Part shown: positions 19,367 through 28,947 of the stretch, piece after piece | Numbering within the stretch: position 1 is the first letter of the stretch | How the letters are laid out: the number at the start of each line of letters is the position of its first letter | Source: Oculatella sp. LEGE 06141 | Lineage (GTDB): Bacteria; Cyanobacteriota; Cyanobacteriia; Elainellales; Elainellaceae | Length of the DNA: 64,000 nt | Assembly: GCF_015207605.1 (NCBI RefSeq) | Contig: NZ_JADEWO010000001.1 | Location: 62,001 to 126,000 of the forward strand | Reading direction: 5' to 3' | The notes under the pieces: model-generated | The model's database searches: none | Told to the model about the DNA's origin: nothing | What the model saw: the letters and a program-made list of their open reading frames with translations, nothing else | Program-made: the position numbers and the translations under genes

Positions 19367-20668
19367 CTAGTCGTCAGATGTTTGGTCGATTTCCAGGGCA
19401 TCCAACTGATGCTCGATCGATCGCAGCAAGTGGCTCAGAGCCGGTAGAGCATCAAGTTTAGACCCCAATAGGGTTGAGCCAGAACGAGCGCGATCGCGAA
19501 TTTCGTTGATCTTCAACTGAAGCTGTTTTGCAATTCCCAGCGCATCTCGCTCTAAAGTTGAGAGCCGTTGCTGCTGATAAAATTTCAGCGCTGCTCCGCG
19601 CAGCACTTGCAGCGTGGCTTCTTCACCATGCTGCGTCGGCATGAACCGAAAGCGCAACAACAACCGAGTTTGATGGTAGAGTTGCTCGATCTCTGTATTC
19701 TTGGGCTGGCTGACCGGAAACAACGGCAGGTGCGTCATCCGTTTTAGTTCATTAATCACGCCTTGAAATACCGCTGGATCGAGCTTGTCAATGACCGATT
19801 GCAATACGCCATTCTGGCTCCACAACACTCGCCCATACTGCGCCTGTCGTTCAAAGTAAAGTCGTCCAATTCCACCCACCAGTACCCGTCCTAGCAATTC
19901 CTCCAATAATTCATTGGGCGGCAGCGTCGCTAATATCTCAATCGGGCTAGAGAGATGCTTGGCTTCAATATCCAGAGTCGGCAAAGAATTCATTAACGGA
20001 GAAGGCGCATGAGGAGGGTGCTTCTGCCGATGCATCAATGGCGCTTCATCGTCGTCTGGTGTCAAATCCTCCAGAATCTTGGTCGATGGCAAATCGGGTG
20101 TCGGTGCCGCAGGCGTGAATGAAAACGGAGGGGGTGGAGCCGGAGATGGCGGTTCAGGTTCGCTATTGGATTCAGCCTCTTCCAAATCATCAGGACTATC
20201 AACAATTAGAGTCTGTTGAATGTTGCGATCGATGGGTTGTTCTACCCGAGTTCTGACTGTATGACGTTGAACTCGGGTTGTAGAGGTTAGCTGCTGTCGC
20301 TGGGCGATCGCGGCTTGCTGGGTACCAATATGGTTGAGATAAGCCGTCAAAATGGCCTGGTGAACCTCCGACGAAATCGCCCGGGGAATCAAGGAGTAGT
20401 TGAGGTACGAAATAATGCGACGGACATACTCCAGAGCGCCCATGTCTTGTGGGCTAACCATACCCAAGCTCAAGCGGCTTCCTTCCAGAAATAAAGGAAT
20501 CACCTGATAATACAAGCAAGCTTCAAACGGTAAGACACCGTCAATCAGCATGAACATCTGCTCAACGTTCAGCCGCTCGGCCCATTCATCTTGAAACTGG
20601 GCTAAAATTCGCTGGTGGCTTGGGTTAGATGGGTTAGGTTCAGGCTGGCTGCTCAAGGGAGATGTCAT
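19367..20668 (-). CDS. PilB/GspE-like protein lacking the ATPase motor domain
   Basis: 433 residues. Residues ~15-115 match the MshEN-type N-domain of PilB/GspE, with 'LIDGVLPFEACLYYQVIPL' and 'LSLGMVSPQDMGALEYV'. A ~140-residue Pro/Ser/Glu-rich linker follows. Residues ~235-370 resemble the second N-terminal domain of the PilB core (compare 'LYFERQAQYGRVLWSQNGVL' with the PilB stretch around 'IRFRKDGVLRE'). A helical tail ends the protein. There is no Walker A, Walker B or zinc motif, so it cannot be an ATPase. By inference it is a regulator or docking partner of the pilus motor or a c-di-GMP receptor. Its pil relatives lie 10 kb away on the other strand. Confidence 0.78.
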   Translation of the reverse strand: MTSPLSSQPEPNPSNPSHQRILAQFQDEWAERLNVEQMFMLIDGVLPFEACLYYQVIPLFLEGSRLSLGMVSPQDMGALEYVRRIISYLNYSLIPRAISSEVHQAILTAYLNHIGTQQAAIAQRQQLTSTTRVQRHTVRTRVEQPIDRNIQQTLIVDSPDDLEEAESNSEPEPPSPAPPPPFSFTPAAPTPDLPSTKILEDLTPDDDEAPLMHRQKHPPHAPSPLMNSLPTLDIEAKHLSSPIEILATLPPNELLEELLGRVLVGGIGRLYFERQAQYGRVLWSQNGVLQSVIDKLDPAVFQGVINELKRMTHLPLFPVSQPKNTEIEQLYHQTRLLLRFRFMPTQHGEEATLQVLRGAALKFYQQQRLSTLERDALGIAKQLQLKINEIRDRARSGSTLLGSKLDALPALSHLLRSIEHQLDALEIDQTSDD

Positions 20669-20932
20669 AGGAAGTGACTAAGCTGAAATTCTGAAAATTT
20701 GCGGCTATGAGCTGCGCCCTTAACGTAGAGCAGCCCAGCTAGCAGTCACAGTTTTGGTAACGATCGCACCAGGGCGATCGCTCAGAGGAACGTTAAAAAC
20801 TAATCCTACACGCTGAATTGTTGGGTATCCACCTCGGTTGAACTCTGTTGGAGAGAACAGAGGGAATTAGACAGCCTGTAGCCCTTCTCAACCATCCTCT
20901 AGATGACGGTACACCTTACCCTAGAACCAACA

Positions 20933-22087
20933 CTAGGACACACTTCGCAGTGACTGAGCCGCTAGATAAAGTCTAATCCATTCTCCGGTAACCTGATGAA
21001 CCTTTAGGTTGAGGTCTTTGGCAACAGCCTCAACACTTTGCCCCGACTTCAGGTATTCTATCAACTGCCGCTGCTCGGGAGTCAGCGTCTCTAAATACTG
21101 CTGCCATTGCTCCAGAGTCAGCCCAAGCCTATGTTCTTGTAAGGATGTGCCTAACCAGGTTGTTACTAACTCAGGCTGAACCTTGAGCGTAAATACACGG
21201 GTAGCGTGATAACTAATTTTCTCTCGCAGCCGATACACCTGCTTGATGGGCATATTAAGCGATTGGGCAATCATCTCTTGAGACTGTCCCTGCAAATGCA
21301 GTTCCAGCCATCGCGCCGCCAGGGGATCAACCTCTTGTTCGAGGTACGTCATAAACTCTTGCTTAACAGAAGTGCGTAACGACTGCTGCTCTTCCCATAC
21401 CTGATCATCTTGATATTGAGCGATCGCCTGGGAGTCGAGCAAGCTTACCGCACTATCGCTCTCATCTTGAGTAATCTCTTCCGAAACCAGCCGCACCAGG
21501 TCGCCTGTTGGCACCTGGGTCATTCCCCCTCGCTGCGATCGGCGCAGATAGTTGACAAATCGATAAACCAGCAGCGGCTGATTTCGAATAGGCCGAAGAC
21601 AATACTCTTCAATGCTGGTGAGCAGCAATGCATTGCGAAGCCGTGGATTATCAGTACATTGCCCAATCCAGGCGACCTGCTGCCGAATGTAGCTGTCACC
21701 CTGAATTAGCTCTTGAATGACTTCTTGCAGAACGTCCATCACCGTTCGCCGACGATCGCGCGAAAGAGCAACCCAGGTTCGAATCTTGCTTCGGATCAAA
21801 AACAAACTGCTCAGTCGTTGAATCAGTTGGCGGTAGGCTTGCTCCGGGCCGGCCTTTAGATACCGTTGCTGCAAAATACGGTAACGGTAATCCATGGCTT
21901 GCTTGGCGATCGCAAGCTGATCGGGCAGAAGCTGATCGAAATGCTCTGGATCATTTCCCAAAAGCCAGCGGACGACACTTTCTCGCACCGATGACGGTTG
22001 GTCTGGGTAGTCCGCCTGAAGCCTTGACTGCCAGTCTTGCCGAAGTTCTTCAGCCAGCACCATTGGAGAATAACCCTTGATTGCCAA
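20933..22087 (-). CDS. HetZ-related protein
   Basis: 384 residues from TTG 22087; ATG 22063 (MVLAEELRQ) is a plausible alternative with AAGGG upstream. Mostly helical. The C-terminal ~150 residues follow the HetZ pattern: 'FMTYLEQEVDPLAARWLELHLQG', an HTH-like 'SQEMIAQSLNMPIKQVYRLREKI', 'WLGTSLQEHRLGLTLEQWQQYL', and a last HTH-like segment with 'AVAKDLNLKVHQVTGEW'. HetZ is a DNA-binding regulator of early heterocyst differentiation, but paralogues are widespread in cyanobacteria that form no heterocysts. No het or pat gene is nearby, so a link to differentiation is not implied. Confidence 0.8.
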   Translation of the reverse strand: MAIKGYSPMVLAEELRQDWQSRLQADYPDQPSSVRESVVRWLLGNDPEHFDQLLPDQLAIAKQAMDYRYRILQQRYLKAGPEQAYRQLIQRLSSLFLIRSKIRTWVALSRDRRRTVMDVLQEVIQELIQGDSYIRQQVAWIGQCTDNPRLRNALLLTSIEEYCLRPIRNQPLLVYRFVNYLRRSQRGGMTQVPTGDLVRLVSEEITQDESDSAVSLLDSQAIAQYQDDQVWEEQQSLRTSVKQEFMTYLEQEVDPLAARWLELHLQGQSQEMIAQSLNMPIKQVYRLREKISYHATRVFTLKVQPELVTTWLGTSLQEHRLGLTLEQWQQYLETLTPEQRQLIEYLKSGQSVEAVAKDLNLKVHQVTGEWIRLYLAAQSLRSVS

Positions 22088-22200
22088 TGTCTTCAGCCAT
22101 ATATCTACACGCCTACTACTGTTTGTCTCACATTATTGGTTTTCCTAACTCACCCAGATGGGTCAACTGGAACAAATCGAACGTCGTGTTTACAACCACC

Positions 22201-22473
22201 TCAAGGATGGGGTTCATCAGTCTCTTCGATCGCCGCGACTAAACGCTGCAATGCTTCTGTCAACCGTCCAATTCGTTCAAGAGCGCTATCTTGATTTTCT
22301 GCCAGGGTTTGTACAGCATCACTAAGGGCAAAAATCTGATAGCCCTGCTGCTGCACCTGGGCAGCCAATGCATCAACCTGGGCAGAAAGCCGATCAACCG
22401 TGTCGGTTGTAGCCAGAACAGCTTCACCAATTTGCTGTACAACAGCCTCTAAACGACTTGATTGTACTTCCAC
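22201..22473 (-). CDS. small coiled-coil protein, unknown
   Basis: 90 residues from a GTG start with AAGG about 11 bases upstream. Nearly the whole length is heptad-patterned (for example 'LEAVVQQIGEAVLATTDTV' and 'IGRLTEALQRLVAAIEET'), which predicts one long coiled coil. No cysteine, no membrane segment. Same strand as the HetZ-related gene, 113 bases upstream of it. I do not recognise it. Confidence 0.65.
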   Translation of the reverse strand: MEVQSSRLEAVVQQIGEAVLATTDTVDRLSAQVDALAAQVQQQGYQIFALSDAVQTLAENQDSALERIGRLTEALQRLVAAIEETDEPHP

Positions 22474-22689
22474 TCTTAAGAGCCTTACTTACACTAATTT
22501 GCGTTCAACCTGATGCGTTGCATTGTCATGAAGTCAAACTTCACTCCGCTTGGCAACATGGCTAAGACGTATCCCTAACGGCTTTACCACAAGGGCAAAA
22601 CGCACCTTAGAGAAAACTAACGATATCATAATCTGACCGTTTTTTTCGGCCATTTAGCAAATCGTACCGCACGCACGGCAGAATCGAGC

Positions 22690-23331
22690 TTACTGCTTGA
22701 GGTTCGGTTGTGCTGGAAAGCGATCGCCGTTTGTCGCACCTAGATAAGTTTGCAAGTAGGGCGAAAACACCTCGTAAATCAGGGTAATGGGCTGTCCATG
22801 ATGCCAAAACAAATAGTGCCGTCCCCAAAATGGCCCTGCTTGCTCAAACGCCAGTTCAAGCGCCTCAGAATGTCCGTAGTGAATTCCTTGCACATCTCGA
22901 TATAGCTCGGTTCGCAAGCGAGTCAGGTTAGCCCAAATTGGCAGCGATCGATTTTGCAGGTATTCATCGACATGACTCGCCTCCCACCAGGATGTGGCGT
23001 AGGCCAGTCGCTGCCCGGAAGGGGTTCTTAGCCATACCTGCCGCCTCAGGCGAGGGCCTGGAACCACCTGAATCACCTCAGGTGCCCCATCCAGATCGTT
23101 GCCGACCAACGACATATCGATGACATCTACCTCTGTTTGCTCTCCAGTCAACAACTGGAGATGGCGAGTAGGTGAACCATCTCCCAACAGCAACATCTGC
23201 CATGCAGGAGAGAGCTGGCTGTGCGGCAGCCCGCGTTGAACATCCGCTTCTGCACCCTGCCAAAGCGGATACAGCGCATACCAGGCCGTTGGAAGCGATA
23301 GACTGTGAGTTGATTGAAACGCTGGAGTCAA
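22690..23331 (-). CDS. chorismate lyase, DUF98/Ycf21 family
   Basis: 213 residues. The only usable start is a TTG at 23331, since an in-frame stop lies six codons upstream and the next Met is deep in the domain. The sequence carries the DUF98 pattern: 'LSPAWQMLLLGDGSPTRHLQLLTG', 'RRQVWLRTPSGQRLAYATSWW', 'IWANLTRLRTELYRDVQGIHYG' and 'FWGRHYLFWHHGQPITLIYEVFSP'. The family turns chorismate into 4-hydroxybenzoate plus pyruvate, the first step to the plastoquinone ring in cyanobacteria. Single gene. Confidence 0.88.
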   Translation of the reverse strand: MTPAFQSTHSLSLPTAWYALYPLWQGAEADVQRGLPHSQLSPAWQMLLLGDGSPTRHLQLLTGEQTEVDVIDMSLVGNDLDGAPEVIQVVPGPRLRRQVWLRTPSGQRLAYATSWWEASHVDEYLQNRSLPIWANLTRLRTELYRDVQGIHYGHSEALELAFEQAGPFWGRHYLFWHHGQPITLIYEVFSPYLQTYLGATNGDRFPAQPNLKQ

Positions 23332-23450
23332 TGGATTTACAAAACTTTATCCTTCTACATGCATCATAGTACGATGCCGAGCCGTCTGCCCATCTTAATT
23401 GACAGACTCGAAGAACAGTTTTGCTAAATGAGTGGTGCTGAATAAGTTAA

Positions 23451-23532
23451 TGCGGATGGCGAGACTCGAACTCGCAAGGCGTGAGCCACACGCCCCTCAA
23501 GCGTGCGTGTCTACCGATTCCACCACATCCGC
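23451..23532 (-). tRNA. tRNA-Leu(GAG)
   Basis: 82 bases on the minus strand, a class II tRNA with a long variable arm. Acceptor GCGGATG pairs with CATCCGC. The anticodon stem CACGC/GCGTG encloses the loop TTGAGGG, giving anticodon GAG. The T arm reads GCGAG-TTCGAGT-CTCGC. The 3' CCA is not encoded: the sequence after the discriminator A reads TTA. Confidence 0.96.
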
Positions 23533-23705
23533 GAACTAAAAAGAGCAGGCTTAAACGGAGCCTTGCACTTCAGATTCTAAGCATAAACCATAACGGAGCG
23601 CCTTGTACACTGAAGCTAATGCTGGGTCAGCAAATTCTAAACGAATGAGCACAGGATCTCAACGCATTCAAAACCTGTTCATTACAAAATAAGGCGACCT
23701 GAGGA

Positions 23706-24182
23706 ATGAACAAGGGGCAACGATGGCTGCGTTATTTCTATTTGCGGTTTATCCGGCTGCGTGCCACTCCGAGTGAAATCTCTCTGGGCTTTGCATTGGG
23801 CATTTTCTGGGGCATGTTCCCACTACCGGGACTGCAAATGGCGATCGCTGTGCTCTCAGCCGCTCTCATTCGCGGCAACAAGTTTGCGGCAGCGGCAGGC
23901 ACGTGGTTCAGCAATCCACTCACAACGCTGCCGCTGACCGCATTTAACTTTCACGTTGGGCAAGTGGTGTTGGGTAGTCAAATTAGCGACTTCCCGATTA
24001 AAGATGTTCGATCGCTCAGCAATGTTATGCAGTTGGGCAAAAAGTTTTTAGTCAGCTATCTTCTGGGCTGTTTGATTGTGGGATGCGGTAGCGGCGTTCT
24101 CAGCTATTTCCTCAGTCTTCCCATCATTCTTGCCATTCAGAAACGAACTCTAGCACGACGCATTAAGAAAAAACATCGTTAA
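23706..24182 (+). CDS. DUF2062 membrane protein
   Basis: 158 residues. The N-terminal basic segment 'RWLRYFYLRFIRLRATPSEISLGFALGIFWGMFPLPGLQM' is diagnostic of DUF2062. About three hydrophobic helices (35-55, 60-85, 115-140), and a basic C-terminus ending RRIKKKHR. TGAGGA precedes the ATG. Function unknown; an inner-membrane protein. The stop overlaps the convergent rsgA gene by 4 bases. Confidence 0.88.
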   Translation: MNKGQRWLRYFYLRFIRLRATPSEISLGFALGIFWGMFPLPGLQMAIAVLSAALIRGNKFAAAAGTWFSNPLTTLPLTAFNFHVGQVVLGSQISDFPIKDVRSLSNVMQLGKKFLVSYLLGCLIVGCGSGVLSYFLSLPIILAIQKRTLARRIKKKHR

Positions 24183-25291
24183 TCGTTGTCCTGCGTCAAG
24201 GTATCAACGTCGTATCGCAGGTCTTGCAACGCTTGACGCTGAGCGCGGCGAGAAGGACGGCGATATTTCTTGGGAGCCAACTTCGGTTCATACTGAATCT
24301 GTCCTTCATCGCCAGTTTTTGCTTTTGTTGCCGATTCAGCATCAGTAGATTGATCAATTGACTCCTGACGAGCCACAACATCTGCCAAAAAGCTGGAATA
24401 ATGCTCGTACCGTTCCCACTCCGCAGAAACAGCACAATTGGGTTCGTCTTGATGCAAACAGTCACTGAATTGACAGGCTGCTTCTGCCAACTGTTGCCGA
24501 ATTTCGGGAAAATAGCCCGCCAGCTCATGGGGAGCATAATTCAAGTCAGGCTGGTTGAACCCTGGAGTATCAGCCAATAAGCCACCCGTCGGCAATTCAA
24601 ATAGCTCCACATGACGGGTCGTGTGCCGTCCTCTGCCCAACTTGCCTGAAACAGCACCAATACGCAGGTCAATCGTGGGAATCAGGTTGTTAATTAAACT
24701 AGATTTACCCACTCCAGACGGCCCAGAAACAACTGTGATTTTTTGATCAAGCTGGTCTTGCAGACTCATGAGGCCGCTTCGGGTTTGCACACTAACGACA
24801 AGCGGCGAGTAGCCCCACTTGCTAATGCGATCGCACCAGTACTGCTGCTCGTTAAGCGACACCAAATCGCTTTTGTTGAAACAGAGACAAATCTCTAACC
24901 CCGTTGATTCAGCTTTGACTAAAAAGCGGCTTAACTGAAAGGGATCTAAGGATGGCTCCGCTAACGAAAAGATGAGCAGAATTTGATCAACATTGGCAAT
25001 GGGTGGGCGATCGAGCTGGCTTCTGCGAGGAAAAACCTGGGCGATAGCACCTCGGCCATCGGTCCAATCAGGTTCTTCAACCCGGACGCGATCGCCTACA
25101 ATCACCTGCTGCCCAATTTTCTTGAGACGAGCACGACGTGTACACAGCAGGGTCGTTTTCTCAACCGACAGAGGAATGCCCGTGTCCAGCTTGACCCAAT
25201 AATAGTTAGCCTGAACAGCCAACACCGTTCCTAAAAGCGTACCCACTTCCAGGGAATGAACCTTGAGCCGATTAGCTGACTCAGCATTCAT
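24179..25291 (-). CDS. rsgA: small ribosomal subunit biogenesis GTPase RsgA
   Basis: 370 residues. An N-terminal OB fold is followed by a circularly permuted GTPase, shown by the G4 motif NKSD (139-142) coming before the G1 motif GPSGVGKS (190-197). G3 is 'DTPGF'. The zinc knuckle 'CQFSDCLHQDEPNC' near residue 275 is present, as is a basic C-terminal tail with 'KKYRRPSRRAQRQ'. It checks maturation of the 30S decoding site. Last gene of the grpE-dnaK-dnaJ-tusA-rsgA run, 3 bases after the tusA-like stop. Confidence 0.96.
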   Translation of the reverse strand: MNAESANRLKVHSLEVGTLLGTVLAVQANYYWVKLDTGIPLSVEKTTLLCTRRARLKKIGQQVIVGDRVRVEEPDWTDGRGAIAQVFPRRSQLDRPPIANVDQILLIFSLAEPSLDPFQLSRFLVKAESTGLEICLCFNKSDLVSLNEQQYWCDRISKWGYSPLVVSVQTRSGLMSLQDQLDQKITVVSGPSGVGKSSLINNLIPTIDLRIGAVSGKLGRGRHTTRHVELFELPTGGLLADTPGFNQPDLNYAPHELAGYFPEIRQQLAEAACQFSDCLHQDEPNCAVSAEWERYEHYSSFLADVVARQESIDQSTDAESATKAKTGDEGQIQYEPKLAPKKYRRPSRRAQRQALQDLRYDVDTLTQDND

Positions 25292-25294
25292 AAG

Positions 25295-25567
25295 TCAACA
25301 TGCAGAATGTTCTAATTGGGGCCGCCGGATGCTGATCGCAAAAAAATCAGAGCGATCTTCGATCTGTTCAACGGTATACCCCTCCATCGTCAGGCTATCA
25401 GGCACCTGTTCAATCGGTTCTCCAGGGTCTAGCCACACCTCCAGCAACGACCCTGGAGCCATTCGCTCTAGTTGAAGTTTCGTCCGTACGAAGTTGATTG
25501 GGCAGGGGGTACCACGCAGGTCGAGATGGGCATCCGGCAGGAGGTTAGAAACGGTAGCACCACTCAT
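25295..25567 (-). CDS. TusA/SirA-like sulfur carrier protein
   Basis: 90 residues with the family's key motif, '[16 protein letters not shown]', carrying the sulfur-accepting Cys22. The predicted fold is the small two-layer alpha/beta of TusA. TusA-like proteins pass sulfur as a persulfide, for example in tRNA thiolation. The start ATG overlaps the dnaJ TGA (ATGA), so translation is coupled to the chaperone gene. The second Cys (last residue, C90) is not a conserved feature I know. Confidence 0.9.
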   Translation of the reverse strand: MSGATVSNLLPDAHLDLRGTPCPINFVRTKLQLERMAPGSLLEVWLDPGEPIEQVPDSLTMEGYTVEQIEDRSDFFAISIRRPQLEHSAC

Positions 25568-26694
25568 CCTCGAAATAGCCCTCCTAAAAACCCTTCAATT
25601 CCGCCTCCCTTACTGAGGCGATCGCCACGAATCTTAGCCAACTTTTCCAACAGTTCTCGTTCTTCAGCATTGATCTTGGTTGGAATCTCAATCAGCACTG
25701 TAATTAAATGGTCGCCTCGACTAACAGGATTCCCTAGACGGGGTACGCCTCTGTTTTCCAGTGTGATCACCGTGTTGGGTTGAGTCCCAGGGGCGATCGT
25801 TACCTCAACAGGGCCATCAACAGTATTAACCTCAATGCGATCCCCTAAAACGGCCTGAAGGTAGCTGATTTTCACCTCAGACAGAATGTTGATGCCATCT
25901 CGCTGGAATTCGGAATCGTCGTTGACAAACAGGTAGACGTACAAGTCGCCGGGTGGGCCAGCACGCAGACCCGCATCTCCTTCAGAGGAAACCCGCAACC
26001 GAGTACCATTATCAACCCCCGCTGGGATTGTAATTTTCAACTTTTTGGCTTCTTGCTTTTGCCCACTACCGCCACAAACCTCGCACTTTTCCTCAATCAC
26101 CTGCCCATTGCCATTACACGTTGGGCAAACCGAGACCTGAGTAAAACTGCCAAAGGGAGTACGCGTAGCTCGACGCACCTGTCCCGAGCCAGAACAGGTA
26201 GGACATGTACGGGGACGAGTACCTGGCTTAGCTCCGGAGCCTGTACAGGTTATGCAGGTTTCCAGGTGGCTAATTCGAATTTCCTTTTCACCACCAAAAA
26301 CGGCTTCCCGGAAATCTAGCGTTAAATCAAGCCGCAGATCGTCGCCACGTACCGGGCCACCCCGACGGCGAGTTTGCTGTCCCATGCCCCCCGAGAAACC
26401 GCTGAAGAAACTCTCGAAAATATCCGCAAAGCCGCCAAAGTCACCAAAATCTTGGAACCCAGCACCCGCACCAGACCCCACTCCGGCTTCGCCGAAGCGA
26501 TCGTAGCGTGCTCGCATCTCTGGTTCGGACAGCACTTCATAGGCGCGATTAATCTCCTTGAAGCGCTCCTCTGCCCCTGATTCTTTATTTACATCAGGAT
26601 GATACTTTCGAGCAAGCCGTCGATAAGCTCGCTTGATTTCCTCTTTGTCCGCGTCACGAGAGACACCGAGAATTTCATAGTAATCACCAGCCAT
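25564..26694 (-). CDS. dnaJ: co-chaperone DnaJ (full-length Hsp40)
   Basis: 376 residues: J domain 1-70 with HPD at 32-34, a Gly/Phe-rich linker ~75-125, four CxxCxGxG zinc repeats (~150-220: [32 protein letters not shown]), then the substrate-binding C-terminal domains. All type I hallmarks are present. It delivers clients to DnaK and stimulates its ATPase. Downstream of the operon's dnaK by 118 bases, overlapping the tusA-like gene by 4. Confidence 0.97.
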   Translation of the reverse strand: MAGDYYEILGVSRDADKEEIKRAYRRLARKYHPDVNKESGAEERFKEINRAYEVLSEPEMRARYDRFGEAGVGSGAGAGFQDFGDFGGFADIFESFFSGFSGGMGQQTRRRGGPVRGDDLRLDLTLDFREAVFGGEKEIRISHLETCITCTGSGAKPGTRPRTCPTCSGSGQVRRATRTPFGSFTQVSVCPTCNGNGQVIEEKCEVCGGSGQKQEAKKLKITIPAGVDNGTRLRVSSEGDAGLRAGPPGDLYVYLFVNDDSEFQRDGINILSEVKISYLQAVLGDRIEVNTVDGPVEVTIAPGTQPNTVITLENRGVPRLGNPVSRGDHLITVLIEIPTKINAEERELLEKLAKIRGDRLSKGGGIEGFLGGLFRG

Positions 26695-26812
26695 AGGGCG
26701 CTGCTTAAGAAGTAGGAGAAACGATAATACAATAAGCGTCGAGCATTAGGCCACGATCACACCATCATAACCAAGAACCTAACACCCTACACCTATTACC
26801 CTACACTCTAAA

Positions 26813-28771
26813 CTAATCAACTGCCTCGTAATCGGCTGTAACCGTGTCATCATTTTCAAAACCATACTCTTCAACTTCATCTGAAACAGGCTCAGCGTTC
26901 CCATTCGTCCACGGTGCTGCATGGTTATCAGCGGGGCTAAAGCCGTTCAGGTCATCTTGACCTGCCTGCTGGTAAACCGAGGCACCAATCGTCAGCAACA
27001 TCTGTTGGAGAGCGTCGATTTTCTGCTGCATCACCTCCACTGAGATAGAGCGATCGGCGATCGCTGCCCGCAATTCTGCCATTTTCGTGTTAGCTTGCTC
27101 CTTCAGGTCATCGCTGATGAAGCTAGCGTTGTCTCTAATGGTCGATTCGTAACTGTACAGCAAACTGTCGGCCTGATTGCGGAGTTCAATCAGCTTCTTG
27201 CGCCGCAGATCATCCTCAGCAAAGAGTTCGGCTTCCTGGCGCATACGCTGCACTTCTGTGTCATTCAAGCCACCCGTGTTGGTAATCCGCACACTTTGCT
27301 CACGTCCTGTTCCTTTGTCCCGTGCAGACACCTGTAGAATACCGTTTGCATCAATCTCAAACGAAACCTCAATCTGAGGAACGCCTCTCGGAGCAGGAGG
27401 AATACCCGTCAGTTGAAACTTACCCAGGCTCTTGTTGTCCTTTGCCATTGCCCGTTCACCTTGAAGGGCATGAATCTCAACCGACGTTTGTCCATCAGTA
27501 GCAGTTGAGAAGGTTTGAGTCTTGCTGGTTGGAATAGTAGTGTTCCGCTCAATAATTTTAGTAAACACCTCACCCAGGGTTTCAATGCCGAGCGACAGGG
27601 GAGTTACATCTAGCAACAGTAAATCTTTAACTTCTCCACCCAGCACCCCTGCTTGAATGGCAGCTCCTAACGCCACCGCTTCATCGGGGTTAACCGAGCG
27701 GTCGGGCACTTTACCGCTAAAGTGAGTTTGAATCGCTTCTTGAACCGCTGGAATTCGGGTTGACCCTCCAACCAGAATAATTCGATCGATATCTTGAGCT
27801 GTTAAATCACAATCTTTCAAAGATTGAGTAACCGGTTCAATAGTATCTTGGATCAACTGATGAACCAGTTCTTCAAAAGTAGCGCGGGTAAATTCAGTTT
27901 CAAGATGCTTAGGCCCTGATTCGTCTGCTGTAATAAACGGCAGATTGATCGTAGTCGTCAGCATACTAGAAAGCTCGATTTTTGCCTTCTCAGCCGCTTC
28001 TCGGAGTCGCTGAAGCGCCATTTTGTCAACGGAGAGATCAATCCCTTCTTGTTCACGAAAATTATCGATGAGCCAACGAACCAGAACGTTATCAAAATCA
28101 TCGCCACCCAGGTGGTTATTTCCAGACGTGGCTTTAACTTCGAAAACACCGTCTCCTAACTGCAATACTGACACGTCAAACGTGCCGCCACCGAGGTCAA
28201 ACACTAAAACGGTTTGGTCTTGATCTTGCTTATCCAAGCCATAGGAGAGGGCTGCCGCTGTGGGTTCATTGATAATACGCAGCACTTCTAAGCCAGCGAT
28301 CGTTCCAGCGTCTTTTGTAGCTTGCCGCTGAGCATCCGTAAAATAAGCAGGCACAGTAATAACAGCCTGCGTCACTGGTTCTCCTAAGTAATTTTCGGCA
28401 TCCTGCTTCAGCTTTTGCAGAATCATTGCCGAAACTTCTTGTGGAGTATAGGTACGACCGCGAATTTGAACGTCAACGGTATCGTCTTTGCCTTTAACGC
28501 AATTATAGGGAACGCGACCCCGCTCATCGGAGGTATCGTCCCAACGGCGACCAATAAATCGCTTGATGCTGAAGACCGTATTTTCCGCATTAGTCACCGC
28601 TTGTCGCTTTGCTAGCTGGCCAACAAGGCGTTCACCGGTTTTTCCAAATCCAACAATACTCGGAGTCGTCCGCCCACCCTCAGAGTTTGAGATGACAACA
28701 GGATGACCGCCCTCTAGTACAGCAACACAGCTATTTGTTGTGCCTAGGTCGATGCCAATGACTTTTCCCAT
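26813..28771 (-). CDS. dnaK: molecular chaperone DnaK (grpE-dnaK-dnaJ operon copy)
   Basis: 652 residues with a complete ATPase domain ('[15 protein letters not shown]', '[16 protein letters not shown]', '[12 protein letters not shown]'), linker '[11 protein letters not shown]', substrate domain and lid. It differs from the other DnaK in the window by short insertions ('[15 protein letters not shown]') and by an acidic tail ending [11 protein letters not shown] that lacks the EVIDAEF end. A specialised partner set with the adjacent DnaJ and GrpE is likely, by inference. It follows grpE by 176 bases. Confidence 0.96.
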   Translation of the reverse strand: MGKVIGIDLGTTNSCVAVLEGGHPVVISNSEGGRTTPSIVGFGKTGERLVGQLAKRQAVTNAENTVFSIKRFIGRRWDDTSDERGRVPYNCVKGKDDTVDVQIRGRTYTPQEVSAMILQKLKQDAENYLGEPVTQAVITVPAYFTDAQRQATKDAGTIAGLEVLRIINEPTAAALSYGLDKQDQDQTVLVFDLGGGTFDVSVLQLGDGVFEVKATSGNNHLGGDDFDNVLVRWLIDNFREQEGIDLSVDKMALQRLREAAEKAKIELSSMLTTTINLPFITADESGPKHLETEFTRATFEELVHQLIQDTIEPVTQSLKDCDLTAQDIDRIILVGGSTRIPAVQEAIQTHFSGKVPDRSVNPDEAVALGAAIQAGVLGGEVKDLLLLDVTPLSLGIETLGEVFTKIIERNTTIPTSKTQTFSTATDGQTSVEIHALQGERAMAKDNKSLGKFQLTGIPPAPRGVPQIEVSFEIDANGILQVSARDKGTGREQSVRITNTGGLNDTEVQRMRQEAELFAEDDLRRKKLIELRNQADSLLYSYESTIRDNASFISDDLKEQANTKMAELRAAIADRSISVEVMQQKIDALQQMLLTIGASVYQQAGQDDLNGFSPADNHAAPWTNGNAEPVSDEVEEYGFENDDTVTADYEAVD

Positions 28772-28947
28772 AATTTGCGGCTACTAACGTGTTCAATTGA
28801 ATGAGTACGCGAAGCAATCAAGTTGGACTCATTTCCAGCAAGTATTCCGCAATCTTTCGGGAATCTAATCAGTACAGGCCAAAAATATTTGCAAAGCGAC
28901 GTAAAGTTTAGGAAATAGCGGTGAAATGAGGATGGGCAACCGTGCAA

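Noticed and set aside
19101-19370. 89-codon plus-strand frame upstream of dnaK
   Set aside because: No ribosome site, poor amino-acid pattern, and the end overlaps the 3' end of the PilB-like gene.
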